Shown piece after piece: positions 44,569 through 51,513 of a stretch of 64,000 nucleotides of DNA (positions are counted from its first letter, which is position 1; each line of letters starts with the position of its first letter). The notes under the pieces are model-generated. The model was not told the DNA's origin. It worked only from the letters and a program-made list of their open reading frames with translations, and did not search any database. Location of the stretch: positions 1 through 64,000 of the forward strand of contig NZ_JAPHPW010000016.1 of NCBI RefSeq assembly GCF_026241515.1, read 5' to 3'. A program made the position numbers and the translations under genes. The DNA is from Vibrio sp. 14G-20 (lineage in GTDB: Bacteria; Pseudomonadota; Gammaproteobacteria; Enterobacterales; Vibrionaceae).

Positions 44569-44851
44569 CTTATTGGCTCAAAGCTACTCTCTCGGCTTAT
44601 ATTCAATTTTATTAACTACCATAGCAATAAACACCAAAACGTCTCACCTTGAGCGTTTGAGGTTCTGTAAATGAACATTACCCGTTAGAGTTACTTAGCT
44701 TTTAACTCTGGAAAGGGAAATAAGGCTTGAACGTAAGCACATAAAAAGAAAAGAAATAACTTGATTCAACATCATTCAACACATCAGTAATACAGCGACA
44801 TCGGTGTGGGGGATTGAGAGAAAAACGCACAAGAAGTGAAACTACAGGCAC
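44569..44851. other. Intergenic region between hutD and the TetR gene
   Basis: The full gap between the convergent genes is about 400 bp. Apart from the two terminators listed, no small gene, repeat or known motif was seen. Confidence 0.4.
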
Positions 44852-44874
44852 AAAAAAAGCCCCCGCAGGAGCTT
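44852..44874 (-). terminator. Terminator of the TetR-family gene
   Basis: Stem AAGCCCC / GGAGCTT (one G-U pair) with a short loop and a seven-base T-run on the minus strand. Confidence 0.8.
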
Positions 44875-44891
44875 CTTTTATTGAGTGCTGA

Positions 44892-45353
44892 TTATTGGCT
44901 CATACGAATCAATGATTTACCAATCAACCACTCTAGTTCTTTACCGCTAGTATCGCCAAACTGAGTTTCAGTCAGCTTGTATAGACGATCAATACCGTTT
45001 GCAGCGAACTCATGTGCGCTCTCTGCAGTAACGATATGATGGAAAAGTAAACGTAAGATTGCTAGGAACTCTGCGTCTTCAAGTGCTGCAACCCAGCTAG
45101 CTGAAAATGCGTCAAGGCCATTTTCGAAGTCAATGTGTTCCATGAACATCTTGAAAATACGACCGTCTAGAGCAGCAGTAAAATCCGTTTTCTTTGGAAA
45201 GTGATGACTTATACCTGTACGAGAAACACCCGTTTGTTGACTCAACGTCGTGTATGACATCTTGTCGTAACCCAATCTTAGCAGCTGGTCTACAACGGCA
45301 TCCATGATTTTCTGGATCGTGATTTCTGTATCTTCTTTACTACGCTTTGGCAT
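44892..45353 (-). CDS. TetR-family transcriptional regulator
   Basis: A 153-residue regulator, short for the family (usually about 190-200). The N-terminal helix-turn-helix is clear: MDAVVDQLLRLGYDKMSYTT and LSQQTGVSRTGISHHFPKKT, followed by a helical ligand or dimer domain of about 90 residues. In V. cholerae a TetR gene also follows hutD, so the position is conserved; whether it controls haem genes is unknown. It is preceded by a long 530-bp gap that it may regulate together with the DUF406 gene. Confidence 0.85.
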   Translation of the reverse strand: MPKRSKEDTEITIQKIMDAVVDQLLRLGYDKMSYTTLSQQTGVSRTGISHHFPKKTDFTAALDGRIFKMFMEHIDFENGLDAFSASWVAALEDAEFLAILRLLFHHIVTAESAHEFAANGIDRLYKLTETQFGDTSGKELEWLIGKSLIRMSQ

Positions 45354-45885
45354 ATTCAGGCTCTTCTCTTTGTAAATCCATCTAACTCAATCAAATGAAG
45401 TCAGAATGAAAATCGTTATCAGCATTATGTGAGCAAGGTATTTTTTCGCAAGTATTTCCATTAAATACCAACAAATACTTTGTACGAACAATTTTACAGT
45501 GCTGCCTCTTTGGGCACTTTGTCTAATTATCCTTCAAAAGTCACCTTACCTCTCTAAGTGGTTAATCTAAAATAACAACTTAGAATATCAAATACCCAAC
45601 AATAAATTCATTGTATAAATACCTATCAAGCAATAGATAGTCTTATAAAATTAGTTACGACGCAACTAACTGAATGATATTCTAACAAATTAATGACACT
45701 GCTTATCAACAAAACATGAGATAGATCACATACATATTTAGTGACGCGAATGTACACATTCATTTAACCCCTTCAACAAACAACATAGCATACCAGTACA
45801 AATTAGTTCAAAGATTTTAATTTTTGTAGATACAGTTCAAATTGCTCGTTAGAATAACCTCAGACTTTGTAAGAGGATTATTTAT
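45354..45885. other. Long AT-rich intergenic region between TetR and DUF406 genes
   Basis: 532 bp between divergent genes. No small gene with a convincing ribosome binding site, repeat or terminator was seen. CATGAGATAGATCACA at 45715-45730 resembles half of a CRP site well (TCACA) and the other half poorly (CATGA). Both promoters must lie here. Confidence 0.4.
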
Positions 45886-46185
45886 ATGAGCCAAGATATT
45901 GGTAACAACGATGTATGTGAAGCTTGCGGCTGTGCAGGCGAAATCGGGTTCATCATCAAAGAAGGCGACGATGTTGCTGAAGTAACGGTTTACGGAAACT
46001 CAAAAGCACTTATTGAAGCTGAGTTTGCTAAGTACGTTGAACTTGCTAAACAAGTGTCTAGCAACGTTGAATTTGAAGCATCAGAGATGACAGAAGAAAG
46101 CACAGAGTTGCACGCTCGCTTTAAATTTGAAGTTAGCGCTGAGAAGATTATTTTTGAACTTAAGACTCGCTCTCTAGCGCGTTAA
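45886..46185 (+). CDS. DUF406 (YfcZ/YiiS) family protein
   Basis: A 99-residue cytoplasmic acidic protein. The N-terminal VCEACGCAGEIGFIIKEGDD matches the Cys-rich start of E. coli YfcZ (CCCMDVGTI), and the end AEKIIFELKTRSLAR matches its AEMLIFQLGLR end. Function of the family is unknown. GAGG upstream of the ATG serves as ribosome binding site. A strong terminator follows and overlaps the convergent DUF1496 gene's stop codon. Confidence 0.85.
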   Translation: MSQDIGNNDVCEACGCAGEIGFIIKEGDDVAEVTVYGNSKALIEAEFAKYVELAKQVSSNVEFEASEMTEESTELHARFKFEVSAEKIIFELKTRSLAR

Positions 46186-46207
46186 TATAAGCATTTATAT
46201 TTTTATT

Positions 46208-46235
46208 AAAAGACGAGTTGAATTACTCGTCTTTT
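46208..46235. terminator. Bidirectional terminator overlapping a stop codon
   Basis: Perfect 11-bp stem AAAAGACGAGT / ACTCGTCTTTT with a 6-base loop. The last codons and stop codon (46223-46225) of the convergent DUF1496 gene lie within it. Confidence 0.88.
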
Positions 46236-46504
46236 TTTAATTGAACCCAAGCCAGTGAACCATTTTGCTCAAAATCGTTTTCTGCAGCGCACTGAATCGC
46301 TACGCCCCCCACCTCTAACACTGCCCCAATGCTATAAGCCTTGTCATCGTAATAACAAACTCGTTGCGGTTGACCCCCTTGTGTGACAACCACTGCAGCT
46401 TTACCGGGCGTTGAAATTACTTTGTTGGCACTCGCAGACATTGAGCCAAACATTGAAGCCGCTATCAAAAAGACCTTAATAATTCGTATATTTACTCTAA
46501 TCAT
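46223..46504 (-). CDS. DUF1496 family small exported protein
   Basis: A 93-residue protein. N-terminal signal peptide (MIRVNIRIIKVFLIAASMFG, cleavage near SASA), then a short domain with the DUF1496 pattern RVCYYDDKAYSIGAVLEVGG and IQCAAEN, with two Cys that could form a disulfide. Function unknown. The ATG at 46504 has AGGT seven bases before it; the frame is open further upstream to 46564. Confidence 0.75.
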   Translation of the reverse strand: MIRVNIRIIKVFLIAASMFGSMSASANKVISTPGKAAVVVTQGGQPQRVCYYDDKAYSIGAVLEVGGVAIQCAAENDFEQNGSLAWVQLKKDE

Positions 46505-46622
46505 TGATTTACCTATCATCTTTGCTCTATTCCTCGTTAATCTACCGCCAAATGGGTAAAACACTATGCGAGATTAATTTTTCCATTATAGTGTTAGCGT
46601 CTATCGTAATAAGAAGCCTGTT

Positions 46623-47222
46623 ATGCTCAGAATAATTGCACTTATTATTGGTTCCTTAACCATAACAAATGTCAGAGCTGAACCACTCGATCACTATCAA
46701 ATATTGAACCATCTCGATAATTACGGAAACTTATATCTACGAAATAAGCCTTATACATCACTTCCAACTGGCTTGGTGGTCGATGGTAATCTCAATATAG
46801 AGAACACTGCGATCACACGCCTACCCAAAGGGTTAGAAGTGAACGGCAGCCTGAAAGGCTCTAACAGCCAACTCACTCGAGTCCCGAGCGGGGTTAAGAT
46901 AAAAGGTTACGCCGACTTGATTGGCAGCCAAATTACCAGCTGGCCAAGAGGTGTAAGAGTGGGCGGTTTTATCAACCTCACCGATACTCCACTGGAAAGG
47001 CTACCGAATGGCTTTAGGGTGAAAGGCGATCTGAGCGTGATCCGCACTCCTTTAACTGAGCTACCTAATGGGATCGTGATTGATGGTGACTTATATATAG
47101 GCGGTTCTGGGATTACTGCATTCCCCGAGACTATGACAATCAAAGGCAACATCTATCTGGGCGGCAACACTGTAACCACATGGCCGACCAATCTAGAGCT
47201 CGGTGGCGCAGTCGCTCGATAA
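46623..47222 (+). CDS. Secreted protein of 20-residue Leu/Pro/Gly repeats
   Basis: A 199-residue protein with a signal peptide (MLRIIALIIGSLTITNVRAE, cleavage near RAE). Residues about 45-199 are seven full and one partial tandem repeats of exactly 20 residues with consensus T-x-LP-x-GL-x-V-x-G-x-L-x-I-x-x-T-x-I; examples are TSLPTGLVVDGNLNIENTAI and TELPNGIVIDGDLYIGGSGI. The spacing and Leu/Ile pattern suggest a beta-helix or leucine-rich-repeat-like solenoid. No catalytic residues are evident, so binding or structure is more likely. It stands alone between convergent terminators; family not identified. Confidence 0.75.
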   Translation: MLRIIALIIGSLTITNVRAEPLDHYQILNHLDNYGNLYLRNKPYTSLPTGLVVDGNLNIENTAITRLPKGLEVNGSLKGSNSQLTRVPSGVKIKGYADLIGSQITSWPRGVRVGGFINLTDTPLERLPNGFRVKGDLSVIRTPLTELPNGIVIDGDLYIGGSGITAFPETMTIKGNIYLGGNTVTTWPTNLELGGAVAR

Positions 47223-47234
47223 TTCAGGCTAAAG

Positions 47235-47274
47235 CTCTATTACTCTATTGCTCTATTGCTCTATTGCTCTAATA
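47235..47274. repeat. Octanucleotide tandem repeat
   Basis: Five head-to-tail copies of CTCTATTG (the first and last with one or two changes), just after the repeat-protein gene and before its terminator. Intergenic, so it cannot shift a reading frame directly. Confidence 0.85.
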
Positions 47275-47315
47275 CGTTAATGCTAGATCACAGTAGCAAG
47301 TAGCGATTCAGAAAC

Positions 47316-47341
47316 AAAAAAGGAGCCTAAGGCTCCTTTTT
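47316..47341. terminator. Bidirectional terminator
   Basis: Perfect 10-bp stem AAAAGGAGCC / GGCTCCTTTT, loop TAA, with A/T runs on both sides; it lies between the repeat-protein gene and the convergent acyltransferase gene. Confidence 0.9.
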
Positions 47342-47387
47342 CAATTCAATCAAGTTGCTAATCAACTAACAAGCTAACTAACACTCG

Positions 47388-48494
47388 TTAACCAATGTTC
47401 TTCACTGGGTTCGCGTAGCTATCGATTAAGTACTGACGCGCGCCTTGTGGCAGGCTCGATAGTTTAGCTTCAAACTCTTGTTTAACTGCCGCTGTAATCG
47501 ACTCATCTTCTTTTTCTGCTGCCAGCAAGTTTACAGGGAACAGTTTATAGTTACCGTGGATCTGACGATCGATCTCTTCAGCAAGCGCTTCAGGGGTATC
47601 AAAATCTTGGTCGATAACCTGACCGAAGCCAACGTGAACGCGTCCTTTATTACCGATGATGCCTTGAATGATACTTTCGATATCTTCAAACTCACCCTTT
47701 TCGTAACTACCGTTTACGTCTTTTTCGAAAAGCTCTATCGCTTTAGCCGTGTCACATGGGTCGTTCTCGTAAGAAATTGCCACAGGAACAATCTTCAATG
47801 ACTTCACGTATTCAGGGAAAGCAATTTTTTGCTTACGTCCTTCAACGTGGAACATTTTTAAGATTGCTGGCTCAGTAAAATCGTTACCATCTTTAGCACG
47901 ACCTTCCTTTTGAGCAATCCAAATTGAGTTGCCCGTTTCTAGAGAGTGCTTAATGTAAGAAGACAACTGCCCTAGCGCTTTCATCATCTCACGCGGTCCT
48001 TTCAAAGAACGCTTTACGATGAAGCTCTTGTTCAAACGCATCAGTTCAGTCGCACATGGCTTCTTTAGCAGGTTGTCACCAATAGCAATGCGACAAGTCT
48101 GGTGGTTATTTTGATGCAGAGCGTAGTTAACAAGTGCAGGATCCATAGCGATATCACGATGGTTAGAAACAAACAAATAAGCTTGATTCGCATCCAGTGA
48201 CTCTACGCCAGTGTATGTAACACCATTGGTCGTCTTAGCTAGCGTGTCGCGTAAGTACTTTTTAACTTCAATCTGAATGGATTCAACGCTGGTCAGCTTG
48301 CTCCATTTCATTTTCAAGTAAACGCGTAAGATCGGGCTCATTAATGCTTTAAACCAAGACGCATGGTTTGAAAAACGGTAGTGCAGAATCGCACTGATAA
48401 ATTCTTCATCATTAATAAGACGGTTTAGTGCCGCAGGAATTTCATCATCGTCGTAAGGACGAATATCAACATATGGATCGCTTGGAGAGGTCAT
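47388..48494 (-). CDS. PlsC-like acyltransferase
   Basis: A 368-residue protein with the acyltransferase H-x4-D motif in FVSNHRDIAMDPALVNYA and a second block KSFIVKRSLKGPREMMKALG plus NSIWIAQKEGRAKDGNDFTE, in line with glycerolphosphate acyltransferases. It is longer than classical PlsC (about 245) and lacks a strong membrane helix apart from a short hydrophobic segment near residues 45-60. It should transfer acyl chains to a lysophospholipid or a related acceptor; the exact substrate is not known. Monocistronic and divergent from the cupin gene. Confidence 0.82.
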   Translation of the reverse strand: MTSPSDPYVDIRPYDDDEIPAALNRLINDEEFISAILHYRFSNHASWFKALMSPILRVYLKMKWSKLTSVESIQIEVKKYLRDTLAKTTNGVTYTGVESLDANQAYLFVSNHRDIAMDPALVNYALHQNNHQTCRIAIGDNLLKKPCATELMRLNKSFIVKRSLKGPREMMKALGQLSSYIKHSLETGNSIWIAQKEGRAKDGNDFTEPAILKMFHVEGRKQKIAFPEYVKSLKIVPVAISYENDPCDTAKAIELFEKDVNGSYEKGEFEDIESIIQGIIGNKGRVHVGFGQVIDQDFDTPEALAEEIDRQIHGNYKLFPVNLLAAEKEDESITAAVKQEFEAKLSSLPQGARQYLIDSYANPVKNIG

Positions 48495-48669
48495 TTTTTA
48501 ATTCATATAATAAAAAGCTGGTTCATTCTACGCGTTGTTTTGACTTCTCGCAGCTACAGAGCCCATACTTTTGACAAGGTCAGACCAGAAACATTGAAAA
48601 TCCCCTGTTATTGTTGGCATTCTTCAAGATTAACGGTAATCTTGACGCCCCAAAATTAAGGTACTATCT

Positions 48670-49296
48670 ATGAACTTCGCTATTGAATATACATCGGCTT
48701 ACTTTTCACACTTGGTGATCACACCACGCAAGAAAGTACTTAAACATAGCCTTGTATCGGTTCAAAGTGGCTTGGTTTTGATTAAGCTGGGCAAACAAGA
48801 GTATGCCGTTGAACCAGGACAAAGCGTCTGGATTCCACACGACTGCCTAACATCACTGACCTACTTTCCAAACACTCAGGTTAACCGTGTCGACTTTTCT
48901 GTTCGTTTGACGGATTCATTCCCAAGACAAGCGGGTTACATCACGCAAACTAACCTCTCTTCGGCGCTACTGGAAAAGCTAGAACAAACCAAAGCTCGCA
49001 CTTCCAATGCCAATAACACGGAACAAGCGTTTAAAGATATGCTTTCGGTATTAAAGCAAGAAGTGTTGTCGTTTAAGCCACTGCTTTGTGAAAGTGCCCT
49101 GTCTCAGCGATTCAATCAATGGAACATTGATGATTCTAACCTTCCACAAGAGCACACCTTGGTGATGGTAATGCGTGAAGCGAAAAAGCGCATGCAGTCA
49201 GGTCAGAAACGAGCTGTTGTAATCGATGATTTGTTCTCAGGTAAAGAAGAAGAGTTTGAACAGCTGTGCATGCTTGTTTTTGGTGAGGATTTATAG
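48670..49296 (+). CDS. AraC-type cupin domain protein lacking a clear DNA-binding domain
   Basis: A 208-residue protein. The N-terminal ~100 residues resemble the sugar-binding cupin of AraC-family regulators (VSVQSGLVLIKLGKQEYAVE, PGQSVWIPHDCLTSLTYFPN). The C-terminal part (about 115-208) is helical and charged but does not show the two helix-turn-helix motifs of AraC proteins. It could be a truncated regulator, a partner that binds another regulator, or a small-molecule binding protein. It ends with a strong terminator and is divergent from the acyltransferase gene. Confidence 0.65.
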   Translation: MNFAIEYTSAYFSHLVITPRKKVLKHSLVSVQSGLVLIKLGKQEYAVEPGQSVWIPHDCLTSLTYFPNTQVNRVDFSVRLTDSFPRQAGYITQTNLSSALLEKLEQTKARTSNANNTEQAFKDMLSVLKQEVLSFKPLLCESALSQRFNQWNIDDSNLPQEHTLVMVMREAKKRMQSGQKRAVVIDDLFSGKEEEFEQLCMLVFGEDL

Positions 49297-49343
49297 CTTT
49301 ACGATAAGTTATAGATAATATTGAAAGCAACAAGCCAGAGACT

Positions 49344-49379
49344 AAAAAGCCGCAAAAAATGAGTTTTTTGCGGCTTTTT
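49344..49379. terminator. Bidirectional terminator
   Basis: Perfect 16-bp stem AAAAAGCCGCAAAAAA / TTTTTTGCGGCTTTTT with loop TGAG, between the cupin gene and the convergent gene at 49432. Confidence 0.9.
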
Positions 49380-49431
49380 TAATTCTTAGTATTTTAGACG
49401 TAGATAGTAATCTATCTGTGTATTCACCCGT

Positions 49432-49923
49432 CTAAAAAGGCAATTCGACCTGCATCATTAGGTCAGCGTCTCTTGAGTCATGCCAACGATAATCAAAGCG
49501 CATACGCGGCTGCCCGTCAACCTTCTCGCCAAAACCGATGCTGAGTTGAAGGCCGTGATTCATCAACCATTCTTCTGTGGACATATCGTACTGTTCATCT
49601 TCGAGGTCTTCTGGAAACCACATACCCAAACCAATATAGTTTGATTCAATGCTCTGTGTCAGCAACGGTGAGTCTTTAGTTTGAAGAACCCAATCAGACC
49701 AATAGTCGGGCGTGTTTTCGGCTTCTTCTTCACTCAATCCACTGATTTCCATCATGCGTTGGCCAAAAGACTCGATGCTCGAGGATAAATCTAAACAGCT
49801 GACGTCTTCATCAGAAGTCAGCATGATCGAATCTAAGCTAAAAAAATCACATTCAGCATACGCAGGCATACTGCATGCTGCCATGATCATCGTCGCAGGT
49901 ATCGCGCACTTTAGCATAGCCAT
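49432..49923 (-). CDS. Exported acidic protein of unknown function
   Basis: Not recognised. A 163-residue precursor with a signal peptide (MAMLKCAIPATMIMAACSMP, cleavage near AYA) and an acidic mature part containing two Cys that could form a disulfide (AECDFFSL, VSCLDLSS) and a C-terminal half with beta strands (LQLSIGFGEKVDGQPRMRFD, MMQVELPF ending in Phe). The ending and strand pattern recall outer-membrane-associated proteins. The ATG at 49923 is supported by AAGGGATTTG. It lies 22 bp downstream of the nadD-like gene, so it may be co-transcribed with it. Confidence 0.65.
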   Translation of the reverse strand: MAMLKCAIPATMIMAACSMPAYAECDFFSLDSIMLTSDEDVSCLDLSSSIESFGQRMMEISGLSEEEAENTPDYWSDWVLQTKDSPLLTQSIESNYIGLGMWFPEDLEDEQYDMSTEEWLMNHGLQLSIGFGEKVDGQPRMRFDYRWHDSRDADLMMQVELPF

Positions 49924-49945
49924 CAAATCCCTTGAATTAGTCAAC

Positions 49946-50467
49946 CTACATTATTGTATACAGACTACTATCTTGCAATATTTTTGTAACTGACTTAGTG
50001 CTCAGTTTTGCAACATCGATCCCACTTATCAGTGCATTACGTATGTCTGTACTACGGATTTTGACTTTTTCAGGGCACGCCATTACAGACCATCGCTCGG
50101 TAATCTCATCTGATTTATAGAAAGATGAGAACTTAAAGAAGTTGTCAGGGCCAATGACAAACGTGAGTTCCGCGTCACGATGTAACTTTTGCAGTTCACT
50201 GAGCACTGCATAAGTCGTGACGCTTTCACCTGGAGTAAATAGGCTCTTTTCGATCAAAGAAAGCTCCACTTGATCCAGTGAAAGATCGCTAATAAATGCG
50301 TTAACTAACTGACATCTCGTATCAAAGTCTAGCATCTCTTTTCCCCAAGCATGGGCAATACTTGGAACAAGTAGAATTTTGTCAAAGTGAGCCAACGAAT
50401 CAATCACACTTTTGTGCCCTAAGCTCGGCGGATTAAACGCACTACCGAAAATGGCTATTTTTTCCAT
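49946..50467 (-). CDS. NadD-like nicotinate nucleotide adenylyltransferase
   Basis: A 173-residue nucleotidyltransferase. The N-terminal GSAFNPPSLGHKSVI is the (T/H)xGH-type nucleotide site, with Ser in place of the first His, and IRSTDIRNALISG is the second ATP-binding motif (ISSTxxR). It is shorter than E. coli NadD (213 aa), so it may be a paralogue. It would join NaMN or NMN with ATP. Divergent position next to nadE, 109 bp away, supports a role in NAD synthesis. Confidence 0.75.
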   Translation of the reverse strand: MEKIAIFGSAFNPPSLGHKSVIDSLAHFDKILLVPSIAHAWGKEMLDFDTRCQLVNAFISDLSLDQVELSLIEKSLFTPGESVTTYAVLSELQKLHRDAELTFVIGPDNFFKFSSFYKSDEITERWSVMACPEKVKIRSTDIRNALISGIDVAKLSTKSVTKILQDSSLYTIM

Positions 50468-50576
50468 TATTAATTACTGCCTTCTCTTTCTAAGCTTGTG
50501 CAAAGAGGTTTTTAAATCGGATGATTTAGGTATGATAACACTAGATTTTTAATTTGCTTGCAGGAAAGGAATACGA

Positions 50577-51407
50577 ATGGAACAGTTAATTCGTGACGAA
50601 ATGCGCGTACTACCTTCAATTGACCCTCACTTCGAAGTGACTCGTCGTGTGGACTTTATCAAAACGAAACTTCAGCAGTCAGGCTGCAAGTCTCTGATCC
50701 TTGGTATCAGTGGCGGTGTGGATTCGACAACTTGTGGCCGCTTAGCACAGATGGCCGTTGATAGCCTAAATGAAAGCGCTGGTAGCAACGACTACCAATT
50801 CATCGCGGTTCGCCTACCTTACGGTGAACAAAAAGATGAAGACGAAGCGCAACTTGCTCTATCTTTCATTCAGCCTTCTCAATCTGTTTCTGTAAACATT
50901 AAAGCGGGTGTTGATGGGCTTCACGCTGCATCTCACGTTGCTTTAGAAGGCACAGGCTTGCTACCAACAGATTCAGCAAAAATAGATTTTGTGAAAGGTA
51001 ATGTGAAGGCTCGCGCTCGCATGATCGCACAATACGAAATTGCAGGTTACGTTGGCGGCCTTGTAATCGGTACTGACCACTCAGCGGAAAATATCACTGG
51101 TTTCTACACCAAGCACGGTGACGGCGCATGTGATTTGGCACCTTTATTTGGCCTGAACAAGCGTCAAGTTCGTGAACTAGCAGCAACTCTAGGTGCTCCA
51201 GAGCTACTGGTTAAGAAAGTACCTACCGCTGATCTAGAAGAGCTTGATCCACAGAAAGCCGACGAAGCAGCATTGAACCTTTCTTACGACCAAATCGATG
51301 ATTTCCTTGAAGGTAAAGAAGTCCCTCAAGACGTGTCTGACCGCTTAGTGGGTATCTACAAAGCAACACAACACAAGCGTCAACCGATCCCAACGATCTA
51401 CGATTAA
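50577..51407 (+). CDS. nadE: NadE, NH3-dependent NAD synthetase
   Basis: A 276-residue enzyme that converts deamido-NAD to NAD using ammonia and ATP. The PP-loop is SLILGISGGVDSTTCGRLAQ; other conserved parts are RLPYGEQKDEDEAQLALSFI, GNVKARARMIAQYE and IGTDHSAENITGFYTKHGDG. Length fits the ammonia-dependent class; there is no glutaminase domain. AAAGGAATACG lies before the ATG. Divergent from the nadD-like gene; strong terminator after. Confidence 0.95.
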   Translation: MEQLIRDEMRVLPSIDPHFEVTRRVDFIKTKLQQSGCKSLILGISGGVDSTTCGRLAQMAVDSLNESAGSNDYQFIAVRLPYGEQKDEDEAQLALSFIQPSQSVSVNIKAGVDGLHAASHVALEGTGLLPTDSAKIDFVKGNVKARARMIAQYEIAGYVGGLVIGTDHSAENITGFYTKHGDGACDLAPLFGLNKRQVRELAATLGAPELLVKKVPTADLEELDPQKADEAALNLSYDQIDDFLEGKEVPQDVSDRLVGIYKATQHKRQPIPTIYD

Positions 51408-51432
51408 TTTACTGAATTAGTCTTGGAATCAA

Positions 51433-51470
51433 AAAGGCCGGAAGTTCATTTCAGTGAACTTCCGGCCTTT
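51433..51470. terminator. Terminator of nadE
   Basis: Perfect 16-bp stem AAAGGCCGGAAGTTCA / TGAACTTCCGGCCTTT, A-run before and T-run after, between nadE and the convergent fusion gene. Confidence 0.92.
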
Positions 51471-51513
51471 TCTATTAAATGCGCTTTTCTTTCCTGCCTT
51501 CCGGCCTAACGAG

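Noticed and set aside
45715..45730. A CRP binding site before the DUF406 gene.
   Set aside because: Only one half (TCACA) is good; the other half (CATGA) is poor, so it is mentioned only in the gap description.
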